NCBI RefSeq assembly: GCF_003591515.1
Contig: NZ_QZCG01000014.1
Coordinates: 1 to 64,000, forward strand
Reading direction: 5' to 3'
From: Paracoccus onubensis
GTDB taxonomy: Bacteria; Pseudomonadota; Alphaproteobacteria; Rhodobacterales; Rhodobacteraceae
Length of the DNA: 64,000 nt
The position numbers and the translations under genes were made by a program. Positions 15,540 to 23,540 of the stretch are shown one piece after another. Position 1 is the stretch's first letter. Every line of letters begins with the position of its first letter. The notes under the pieces were generated by a model. It was not told where the DNA came from and made no database searches. It saw only the letters and a program-made list of their open reading frames with translations.

Positions 15540-18038
15540 TCAGAAGATGAAATCATCGGCATCATAAGCCCGGCCGAACCCCACAGCGCCAAAATTGACC
15601 CCGGCAAGCAGGATCGAGCCGGTGCCGTATACGATCATGGCGTCACCATTCACATTCCGAAGATGATCATTCACCAGATCGGCAAAACTATTGATCGCGA
15701 TGATCTGGGTCAGGTTGATATCCTCGGCGTCAGTGCTGCTGAAATCCCTGATGACGTCATGACCATCGCCGGTCGAGAAGAGGAACATATCAGCCCCACC
15801 ACCTCCGGTGAAGGTATCGCGGCCTCCTCCGCCTGTCAGAGTATCGGCCCCGGCGCCGCCGAAAAGTTGATCATTGCCGTCGCCGCCGAATATCGCGTCA
15901 TTGCCAGAGTCGCCGAAAAGCCGATCACCCCCGGTATCACCGAAAAGATGGTCATTCCCGGCACCGCCGAAAAGCTGATCCTTCCCGGCGCCGCCGAAAA
16001 TATCGTCCTTGCCGGTGCCGCCATATGCTTTGTCATTTCCGGCGCCGGTAAAAAGCTTGTCCCTGCCGTCGCCACCGAAAAGCACATCATTGCCGATTTC
16101 GCCATACAACCTGTCGTCGCCGATCCCTGCGTGAAGCGTATCCGCCCGGCCGCCGCCATACAGCACATCATTGCCGGCATGCCCCAGCAGCGAATCGTTT
16201 CCGCCAAGCCCGTGCAACGTATCATTCCCGCTTTCGCCAAGCAGCGTGTCGTAGCCGTCTCCACCATTCAACAGATCATGACCGCCACCGCCCTTCAGCC
16301 GGTCATGCGCCGCGCCGCCAAACAGCCGGTCATTTCCGCTCCCGCCGAACAATCTGTCAAAGCCACCGCCACCGAAAAGCTGATCATTCCCGGCGTCGCC
16401 ATAGGCATGATCGTCGCCCTCGCCGGCGTAAAGCGTATCGTTCCCGTCTCCGCCCCAAAGCTGATCGCGTCCCGCGCCGGCATAGAGGCGATCGTCTCCT
16501 ATCTGGCCGCCAAGAATGTCGTTTCCCGTCTCGCCAAGCAATCGATCATTGCCTCTTCCGCCGAACAGCTGGTCCGCACCATATCCGCCCCGCACGGTAT
16601 CGTTGCCCGCGCCGGACCTGATTTCATTCGAAACACTATTCCCCTGAATGAAATCATTTCCCGAACCGGTGATCAGGTTCTCGATCAGGGTTCCCTGCGC
16701 GATGCCCAGATTACCGACCCTTCCATAGATATCCGAAACCTCTTCCTGCCGCAGCGAGATCCGATCATGAGTCGTGGAACGGGAAAGGTTCAACGTATCA
16801 TCTCCGTCTCGATCAAAGATCGTCAGCTCCGTCGGGTAACCGCTGAGTAATGTGGGTTCCCTCTCCCCACCAAGCAGATAATCCGTAAAATTCGCCATAT
16901 AACCCGAGAGGTTGGAATTTTCTCCCCAGATGGTATTTCCCGCCGTCAGACTGGAGCGGTCGGCCACACCGTAAAGACTCTGGATGGCAACGATATCGGC
17001 CACCCTCGGAGTCATTACGGTCGTAAAATTCTCTTCAAAGCCTTCGGATATCCCATGACCCTCTGCCGGGATCTGAGACATGACGGATTCATCCCAGCTA
17101 TCATTCGCGAATTCTCCAGGCACACTATACCCGAGACCAAGTGCCCGTCCTAATTCACGCAAGTAGGTTTGGAAAATATAGCTACCCGGCACTATAAATT
17201 TGTCCAGCAAAGGGGATTCGGGGTTTCCGGTACCGACATTGACGACGGATTGGGTAATCCTGTTGCCGGTCACTTCGCTGGTTGCGAGAAAATGGCCGTA
17301 AAAATTTCCGGGAGTATCATCAAAAAGCCCCGTGCCGAACACGATCTGTGCTGCGGGATTACTCACGATCTGGAAATCGATGTCGGCAACCATCTCCCAG
17401 GCTTCCATCGCCGAGATTGCAACTTGCCGTTCCGTGGCATTCAACCCGCTGATATCTGCAGTGATCCGATTGCTGCCCGAAGTGTCAAAGGCGCGCCAAT
17501 CCTTGCCATCCTCTGCCATCCACGCTCCATGCGTCAGGTGATTGGCAATTTCGTTCGGGGTGCCTGGAGCCAGTTTTTCCGACTGCAGCAGATAACGGCC
17601 TCCTCCGGTGGACCAAGAATATGCGTCTACATAATAAGTGCCGGTTGTGTCTGCATAAACAACGATTTGAGTCGGATCCTCAAAAAAAACGTAGTTTGAG
17701 ATTTGATTTTCGTCGGAATCGTAAACCAAAAGATCAACGTAAACCGTAGCCCCCGCTGCGTTACCATCATAAGTTATTTTAAAGTTATAAGTCTCACCGG
17801 CGGTCAGTTCGATTGCCAGCCAATCTTCATCGCCGCGCGTCATATTGCCGCTAAATGAATCCCCGGCATTTATTCTGTAAGCAGTACTGGCATCGGACGC
17901 GGCATCAGCGCCTTCGATAATCTCGGCCGAGGTGGTCACACTCGCTTCATTCGGCACGACAGGCGTTTCGATCCGGTTCGAGGCAAGAGAGCCGCCGACA
18001 TTTGACATATAGGACATACTGAACCTCTTTTTATGCAA
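15540..18038 (-). CDS. Serralysin-like RTX protein with destroyed zinc site (pseudoprotease)
   Basis: 832 residues in an intact frame. Order of parts: N-terminal PPC-like beta domain (about 45-150), M10 serralysin-like domain (about 165-400), a long run of GGxGxDxLx RTX calcium repeats (about 455-745), and a C-terminal type I secretion signal ending DDFIF. In family members the zinc site is HExxHxxGxxH. Here it reads RELGRALGLGY at 294-304: all three zinc His are lost (Arg294, Arg298, Tyr304), while the catalytic Glu295 stays. The Met-turn reads SVMSQI rather than the usual SxMSYF. Export by a type I system is expected, but no exporter genes are in the window. Proteolysis is unlikely; a binding, decoy or structural role is possible. 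Confidence 0.85.
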   Translation of the reverse strand: MHKKRFSMSYMSNVGGSLASNRIETPVVPNEASVTTSAEIIEGADAASDASTAYRINAGDSFSGNMTRGDEDWLAIELTAGETYNFKITYDGNAAGATVYVDLLVYDSDENQISNYVFFEDPTQIVVYADTTGTYYVDAYSWSTGGGRYLLQSEKLAPGTPNEIANHLTHGAWMAEDGKDWRAFDTSGSNRITADISGLNATERQVAISAMEAWEMVADIDFQIVSNPAAQIVFGTGLFDDTPGNFYGHFLATSEVTGNRITQSVVNVGTGNPESPLLDKFIVPGSYIFQTYLRELGRALGLGYSVPGEFANDSWDESVMSQIPAEGHGISEGFEENFTTVMTPRVADIVAIQSLYGVADRSSLTAGNTIWGENSNLSGYMANFTDYLLGGEREPTLLSGYPTELTIFDRDGDDTLNLSRSTTHDRISLRQEEVSDIYGRVGNLGIAQGTLIENLITGSGNDFIQGNSVSNEIRSGAGNDTVRGGYGADQLFGGRGNDRLLGETGNDILGGQIGDDRLYAGAGRDQLWGGDGNDTLYAGEGDDHAYGDAGNDQLFGGGGFDRLFGGSGNDRLFGGAAHDRLKGGGGHDLLNGGDGYDTLLGESGNDTLHGLGGNDSLLGHAGNDVLYGGGRADTLHAGIGDDRLYGEIGNDVLFGGDGRDKLFTGAGNDKAYGGTGKDDIFGGAGKDQLFGGAGNDHLFGDTGGDRLFGDSGNDAIFGGDGNDQLFGGAGADTLTGGGGRDTFTGGGGADMFLFSTGDGHDVIRDFSSTDAEDINLTQIIAINSFADLVNDHLRNVNGDAMIVYGTGSILLAGVNFGAVGFGRAYDADDFIF

Positions 18039-18158
18039 TCTTCCACGGTTTCAGGACGAAATCCGGCGTTACCTTACCGGGCGAATATAACGAGTATAAC
18101 GGGAATTTAGCAGTCCTTTACATGGGCTGACAAGCTATGAGAAAATCTGTCATTGTCC

Positions 18159-18236
18159 GAACGAGAGCATCTGCTGGCGCGGTTCGGAGACCTGTTTGAC
18201 GTCTTGCCGGGCCTCTGGCACTCATTGCGAAGCTGA
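18159..18236 (+). pseudogene. Duplicated 3' end of the 14687-15520 membrane-protein gene
   Basis: This 78-base stretch copies 15443-15520 with only a few base changes and ends with the same stop codon. It has no start or upstream body, and sits between the two RTX genes in the same relation to the second copy as the full gene has to the first. It is the footprint of a tandem duplication at an offset of 2716 bases. Confidence 0.9.
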
Positions 18237-18254
18237 AACGGCGCTTATCCCCCA

Positions 18255-20450
18255 TCAGAAGATGAAATCATCGGCATCATAAGCCCGGCCGAACCCCACA
18301 GCGCCAAAATTGACTCCGGCAAGCAGGATCGAGCCGGTGCCGTATACGATCATGGCGTCACCATTCACATTCCGAAGATGGTTATTCACCAGATCGGCAA
18401 AACTATCGATCGCGATGATCTGGATCAGGTTGATATCCTCGGCGTCAGTGCTGCTGAAATCCCTGATGACGTCATGACCATCGCCGGCCGAGAAGAGGAA
18501 CATATCAGCCCCGGCGCCGCCGAACAGCACATCGTTGCCGATTTCGCCATACAACCTGTCGTCGCCGATCCCTCCGCGAAGCGTGTCCGCCCGACCGCCA
18601 CCATACAGCACATCATTGCCGGCATGCCCCAGCAGCGAATCGTTTCCGCCATGCCCATGCAATGTATCATTCCCGCCTTCGCCAAGCAGCGTGTCGTAGC
18701 CGTCTCCGCCATTCAACTGATCATGACCGGCGGCGCCATTCAGCCGGTCATGCGCCGCACCGCCAAACAGCCGGTCATTTCCGCCCCCGCCGAACAATCT
18801 GTCAAAGCCGCCGCCACCGAAAAGCTGATCGCGTCCCCCGCCGCCATAGGCACGATCGTTTCCATCGCCAGCGTAAAGCGTATCATTCCCGTCTCCGCCC
18901 CAAAGCTGATCGCGTCCGGTGCCGGCATAGAGGCGATCGTCCCCCATCTGGCCGGCAAGAATGTCGTTTCCCGTCTCGCCAAGCAATCGATCATTGCCCC
19001 TTCCACCGAACAACTGCTCCGCACCATATCCGCCCCGCACGGTATCGTTGCCCGAACCGGCGCTGATTTCATTCGAAACGCTATTCCCCTGAATGAAATC
19101 ATTGCCCGAACCGGTGATCAGGTTTTCGATCAGGGTGCCGCGCGCGATGCCCAGATTGCCCGCCACACCGTCAATATCCGAAAATGTTTCCTGTCTTAGC
19201 GAAACCCGGTCATTGCCCGTGGAGAATGAAAGGTTCAGCGTATCGCGGCCACCGCGATCGAATATGGTGAGCGCGACCGGGGCTCCGCCAGAAAAATGCC
19301 CGTTTCCATCACCACCGGCCAGGTAATCGGCAAAATGGACCATATAACCCGAGAGGTTGGTATTCACCCCCCAAATGGTATTCCCCGCCGTTGGGCTGGA
19401 GCCGCCGGGACGGCCGTACAAGCTTTGAACGGCAATATTATCCACCATCATTGTCGTCAACAGAGTGGCGTAATCGGCACTGACGGTTATGTTGTCCGTC
19501 TGGCTGAAATAGGACATGATGGATAGTTGCCAGCTATCATTTATGAAATCTTCATCGATTCCATATGAGGCATATCCATTGTAATTGCCCTGATGCCCCA
19601 GACCCAACGCATGTCCAAGCTCATGGATATAGGTCTGAAATGAATAACTGTCCAATGTCGTACCATAGGTCGTCAGCCAGTTGGTGCCGATATTGACGGC
19701 GGAATCGATAATCCTGCCACCGGTCAAATTCGAGGTGGAATATGCTCCGCTGTTGTGGTCGTCGAACACGATCTGTGCGTTGGAATTATTGACGATCCGG
19801 AAATCGATATTGGCAACCATCTCCCAGGCTTGCATCGCCCAGCGCGCCAGTTGCTGTCCTGCGACTGTCAATCCACTGATATCAGCAGATATCTGATTGC
19901 TGGCCGAGGTATCAAAGGCACGCGGAAGCTCACCCTGATCTTTCCAGAACCCATCTGTCAGATAGGTGGCAAGCCTGTCCAGTGAAGCAGGCCCCATTCT
20001 TTCAACGGCCAACCTGTAAGTGCCGGTTTCGTTGTCGCTGTAACTTGCCGCGGACAGATAATAGGTTCCCGTAACATCTGCCGTAAAGGCCATCGACGCT
20101 TCAAATCCCATCCCGCCATCGTCATCAGTGCCGATAAGATTCCCTCTGGAATCGTAAAGGTATAGGAAAGTGTCGGACAGCGTCCCCATACCGCTATTGG
20201 CGCCCATCAGATCAAACTTATAGCTTGCTCCGTCGGTCAGGTTGATCGCCACCCAGTCCCGATCGCCAGATGTATCCAGATTGCCGCTGAACGAGTCGCC
20301 TGCCCCGATCCTGTAATCGGTTGTCGCGTCGTCCGGGGCGTCTCTGGTTTCAATAATATCCGCCCGGTGGATTCCCGAAACCCCGGCCGCAAATGGCGTT
20401 GCAATCATGTTTGAGATCAGGGTGCTGCCGGTATTTGACATCTGAGACAT
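18255..20450 (-). CDS. Serralysin-family RTX zinc metalloprotease
   Basis: 731 residues: PPC-like domain (about 40-145), M10 domain with an intact zinc site HELGHALGLGH at 276-286 and the Met-turn segment LSIMSYFSQ, RTX repeats (about 440-650), and a C-terminal secretion module ending DDFIF. It should be secreted by a type I ABC exporter, fold with calcium outside the cell, and degrade extracellular proteins. It is the tandem paralogue of the inactive protein at 15540-18038. The C-terminal 75 residues of the two differ at only about three positions, while the N-terminal halves have diverged much more. It has fewer RTX repeats than the inactive copy. Confidence 0.92.
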   Translation of the reverse strand: MSQMSNTGSTLISNMIATPFAAGVSGIHRADIIETRDAPDDATTDYRIGAGDSFSGNLDTSGDRDWVAINLTDGASYKFDLMGANSGMGTLSDTFLYLYDSRGNLIGTDDDGGMGFEASMAFTADVTGTYYLSAASYSDNETGTYRLAVERMGPASLDRLATYLTDGFWKDQGELPRAFDTSASNQISADISGLTVAGQQLARWAMQAWEMVANIDFRIVNNSNAQIVFDDHNSGAYSTSNLTGGRIIDSAVNIGTNWLTTYGTTLDSYSFQTYIHELGHALGLGHQGNYNGYASYGIDEDFINDSWQLSIMSYFSQTDNITVSADYATLLTTMMVDNIAVQSLYGRPGGSSPTAGNTIWGVNTNLSGYMVHFADYLAGGDGNGHFSGGAPVALTIFDRGGRDTLNLSFSTGNDRVSLRQETFSDIDGVAGNLGIARGTLIENLITGSGNDFIQGNSVSNEISAGSGNDTVRGGYGAEQLFGGRGNDRLLGETGNDILAGQMGDDRLYAGTGRDQLWGGDGNDTLYAGDGNDRAYGGGGRDQLFGGGGFDRLFGGGGNDRLFGGAAHDRLNGAAGHDQLNGGDGYDTLLGEGGNDTLHGHGGNDSLLGHAGNDVLYGGGRADTLRGGIGDDRLYGEIGNDVLFGGAGADMFLFSAGDGHDVIRDFSSTDAEDINLIQIIAIDSFADLVNNHLRNVNGDAMIVYGTGSILLAGVNFGAVGFGRAYDADDFIF

Positions 20451-20503
20451 GGTAAACCTTTATCTTGCGTTATCTTCCACAGTTCCGCGGCGGAAATTCG
20501 GCA

Positions 20504-20959
20504 TTACTCTCTACGGGCCGGGTCGATGGCTTTCAGCATCCCTTCACTTGCATCTACGATCGAGCGCGCGAATCGATCATAGATTTTCGGTGAACCCGTC
20601 GCGTCCATTACGTCAAGCCATCTCTCGGGGCCAAGCTGGCGCGGGCCTTGCCCGATCTGCCAGTCGAGCCTGCCGGTCATCCCCTGCGCGGTCACATCGG
20701 ACATCACCAATGCCACGCCCACATCGCCGGGCCGGGATGGTATCTCATCGCCTGGCGCGACATTCCGGATAATACTGGACGGGATTGCTTCGGCCAAGGC
20801 TTGTACCATTGCCTGACAAAGCCGCTTCGGTTCGGCAATATCGGAAGGGCAGCTTAGCAGGATGACCTTGCGGTCAAGCTGTCGCGCCTGGGACATCGGA
20901 GGCACGAATGCGCTTACCGCAACGATTACACAAGCACAGATGAGACCAACACGATACAT
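20504..20959 (-). CDS. Small secreted protein of unknown function upstream of the serralysins
   Basis: The frame opens at 21031; ATG 20959 is preferred because GGAAG lies seven bases upstream and a signal peptide then begins at once (MYRVGLICACVIVAVSAFVPPMSQA). The mature part, about 125 residues, has two Cys in LSCPSDIAEPKRLCQAMV that could form a disulfide. I recognise no domain. It is on the same strand as the protease genes and ends 54 bases before the active serralysin start, so co-expression is possible. Serralysin operons often carry a small periplasmic inhibitor; this protein has the right size class, but no inhibitor signature is seen. Confidence 0.6.
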   Translation of the reverse strand: MYRVGLICACVIVAVSAFVPPMSQARQLDRKVILLSCPSDIAEPKRLCQAMVQALAEAIPSSIIRNVAPGDEIPSRPGDVGVALVMSDVTAQGMTGRLDWQIGQGPRQLGPERWLDVMDATGSPKIYDRFARSIVDASEGMLKAIDPARRE

Positions 20960-21231
20960 CATACAGCTTCCACAACAGGCTGGCATCAGGTGAAGCCATC
21001 TCACGAGATTCCTGTAGTTTTTTACTATCATTTTTCAACCGGCGCGTCGAGAACTGTGTCGAAAGATGGTTTATCTCAAAGCCGGCCACACGAGATCCGT
21101 AACAGACCGTTCCCGTTTCAATTCAACAGCCAATTAACGGCCAAGCTGCCGCCTACTGCAAAAAAACAGGTCCGAGACCATCTTTGCTTGCCTGCCTCGC
21201 GCATTCCAACCCTGCGCATGTTCCGGGTTAA

Positions 21232-22371
21232 TCAAGCGCCGATGGTCATCAGCAATCCCGCCGCAAGCCGGGCGCGTTCACTCAGGCTTTCGATCTCGAT
21301 ATGTTCGTTCAGGGTATGCAACCCCTTGCCTCGCACCCCGATGGAATCCAGGGTGGGAACGCCCATAGCGCCGGTGAAATTGCCATCCGATCCGCCGCCC
21401 GAACTTCCTGCGGTCAGCTCGAAGCCCAGTTCCGCGGAAAACTTCCTTGCCATTTCGTAAAGCTCCAGCGTGCCGGGATTGTCGGGTGACCAGACCGGGC
21501 GGGTCACGCCCCGCGTAACTTCGAAAGTGACACCGTTCTCCTCGCCCTGAAGAGCTTCCATCGCAGCGACTCCGCCGTCCAGATCCTCCTGGGTCTTGGC
21601 CATCGTAAGCGCTTCGGCGCGGCATTCCGAGGACACGCAATTCACCCATTGCCCCGCATGGATGACACCGACGGAAAAGGTGCAATCCTCCGTTGTCATC
21701 GCCTCGATCTCAAGAATCTTGCGGGCCATGGCGGCAATCGCCGATCGCCCGTCTTTAAGCGCCCATCCGGCATGGCTGGGCCGGCCATGGGTCAGAAGGT
21801 TGAAGCGGGCGATCGCATAGCGTCCAATCACCGCGCCGCCATCCTCTTTCGCAGGTTCCGGCACCAGAACGGCCCGTTTGTCCCGCGCCTCATCCTCGAT
21901 CAACTGCCGTGTCGAGGGGGTGCCCGCCTCCTCATCCGGCGTGAACAGGAAGGTCACCGGCAGCGGGGTCTGCAGCCCGGCTTTCTGGATCTGGCGCATC
22001 GCTTCAAGGCAGATATAATTACCGCCCTTCATATCCTGAATTCCCGGCCCGTAGCACAATCCGCCCTCACGCCGGAAAGGCAGTTTCTCAAGTGTTCCGA
22101 CGGGATGGACCGTATCCAGATGCCCTGAAATCAGGATACCGGCTTTACGGCCCTGATCCGGGTGCGGAAAGGTCGCGCGGACCGAATCCCCGAAGCCCTG
22201 CGTTCCCGGCAGGATCTCGACGCTCGCGCCGATCGCGGCCAGATCGCGTGCCGCCAACGCCGTCATGCGGCTGACCGCCGCCGCGTCCCATGTGGGGCTT
22301 TCGCATTCGATCCAGGGCCGCAGCCCTTTCAGGATTTCATCATCGTCAAAAGGCAAATTCAGCGGGTTCAT
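21232..22371 (-). CDS. M20-family metallopeptidase, glutamate-carboxypeptidase type
   Basis: 379 residues with the M20 metal-site motifs: SGHLDTVHPVG (His and Asp), GPGIQDMKGG (bridging Asp), and TPDEEAGTPST (catalytic Glu and metal Glu), plus RPSHAG in the dimerisation domain and the C-terminal GVRGKGLHTLNEH with the last His ligand. This resembles carboxypeptidase G2-type enzymes that split C-terminal glutamate or acyl amino acids. It overlaps the preceding M20 gene by four bases and lies in the operon of a peptide ABC importer, so it probably acts on the imported compound in the cytoplasm. Confidence 0.85.
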   Translation of the reverse strand: MNPLNLPFDDDEILKGLRPWIECESPTWDAAAVSRMTALAARDLAAIGASVEILPGTQGFGDSVRATFPHPDQGRKAGILISGHLDTVHPVGTLEKLPFRREGGLCYGPGIQDMKGGNYICLEAMRQIQKAGLQTPLPVTFLFTPDEEAGTPSTRQLIEDEARDKRAVLVPEPAKEDGGAVIGRYAIARFNLLTHGRPSHAGWALKDGRSAIAAMARKILEIEAMTTEDCTFSVGVIHAGQWVNCVSSECRAEALTMAKTQEDLDGGVAAMEALQGEENGVTFEVTRGVTRPVWSPDNPGTLELYEMARKFSAELGFELTAGSSGGGSDGNFTGAMGVPTLDSIGVRGKGLHTLNEHIEIESLSERARLAAGLLMTIGA

Positions 22372-23540
22372 GCGACCTCCAATGGCAGACGGCGTTCAAT
22401 GATGCGGGCGTAAATGGATGCGCCCACCGGCAATATCCCGGGGTCAAGCACAAAGCCCGGATTGTGCAGCGGCACCGTACCCGCATGACCAACCCTTCCA
22501 TAAGCACCGGGAACGACCTGCAGCATATCGGCGAAATCCTCGGAGCCGGTCGCGGGTTCGCATTGATCGGTGACCATATCGGCGCCGACGACATCAGCCG
22601 CCGCCGCCAGCCATTCATCCGCAAGAACCGCATCATTGTTCAATACGTCGAAAATATTGCGAAACTCGACATCGATGGTCACGCCGAAACCTTTGGCAAA
22701 GCCTTCGCAGATCTCGCGCATCCGGGTTTCAATCAGATCCCGGCTTGCGGTCTTGAAATATCGTACGGTGCCCGCGATCCACGCGGTTTCGGGAACCACG
22801 TTATACGCGCTGCCCGAATGGATCTGCGTGACCGACAGAACGGCGCTTTCAAGCGGTGGCAGGTTGCGGCCCAGAATGGACTGGAACTGCCCGACCAGCG
22901 CCGAGGCGATCATCAGGGCGTCGCGCGACTGATGCGGCATGGCGGCATGGCTGCCCCTGCCCTTCACGCGGATATCGAAGAATGACGCCCCCGCCATCGC
23001 AGTCCCCTTGCAAATCTTGGCTCTTTGCGGGTCGCCCGACGGGTCGTTATGCATCCCGTAAACCTCATCAACCGGAAAGCGCTTGAACAAGCCATCGGCG
23101 ATCATCCCGCGCGCGCCGCCAAGCCCCTCTTCCGCGGGTTGAAAGATCATGACCGCCGTGCCGTCGAAATTCCGGCTGCCGGCAAGATATTTCGCCGCGC
23201 CCAGCAGCATGGTCGTATGGCCGTCGTGACCGCATGCATGCATCTTGCCCGGCGCCGTCGAGGCATAGTCCAGCCCGCTGGTCTCTTCGATGGGCAACGC
23301 ATCCATGTCTGCGCGCAATCCGACCCGGCGGTTTCCCTTGCCCCGCCCCTGAAGTAATCCGACGACACCGGTTCCGGCGATATTCTCGTGAACCTCGTCA
23401 AAGCCGAAATCCCGCAATTTCGCGGCGACGATCCCGGCGGTTCGGGTTTCTTCGAAACCGATTTCGGGGTTTGCATGCAGATCGCGAAACACCTCTTCGA
23501 GCTCTGGCGTGAATGCTTGGATTTCAGGCAGGATCGGCAT
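22368..23540 (-). CDS. M20-family amidohydrolase (aminoacylase/hippurate-hydrolase type)
   Basis: 390 residues: LHANPEIGFEETRTA, RADMDALPIEE, KMHACGHDGHTTMLLGAA (metal ligands Cys and His), PAEEGLGGARGMI (catalytic Glu), and GSEDFADML near the end. These are the standard motifs of N-acyl-amino-acid amidohydrolases. It removes an acyl group from an amino acid or peptide in the cytoplasm. The stop overlaps the start of the next M20 gene, and the start overlaps the end of the ABC ATPase by 17 bases, so the three are coupled. Confidence 0.87.
   Translation of the reverse strand: MPILPEIQAFTPELEEVFRDLHANPEIGFEETRTAGIVAAKLRDFGFDEVHENIAGTGVVGLLQGRGKGNRRVGLRADMDALPIEETSGLDYASTAPGKMHACGHDGHTTMLLGAAKYLAGSRNFDGTAVMIFQPAEEGLGGARGMIADGLFKRFPVDEVYGMHNDPSGDPQRAKICKGTAMAGASFFDIRVKGRGSHAAMPHQSRDALMIASALVGQFQSILGRNLPPLESAVLSVTQIHSGSAYNVVPETAWIAGTVRYFKTASRDLIETRMREICEGFAKGFGVTIDVEFRNIFDVLNNDAVLADEWLAAAADVVGADMVTDQCEPATGSEDFADMLQVVPGAYGRVGHAGTVPLHNPGFVLDPGILPVGASIYARIIERRLPLEVA

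Larger units (their letters stand above)
15443..20515. repeat. Tandem duplication containing both serralysin-like genes
   Basis: The left copy runs from 15443 to about 18085 and the right copy from 18159 to about 20515. The left end is marked by identical sequence at 15443/18159. The right end is marked by related leader sequence before each start (TCTTCCAC followed by a GGCGTTAC/GGCATTAC stretch). Copies differ by RTX repeat number and by N-terminal divergence. Confidence 0.85.

Noticed and set aside
15441..16850. Repetitive frame antisense to the RTX region
   Set aside because: Its periodic protein is only the complement of GGxGxD repeats.
14540..20515. Genomic island inserted at tRNA-Leu
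   Set aside because: No integrase and no repeated tRNA 3' end was seen downstream; the local structure is explained by tandem duplication.
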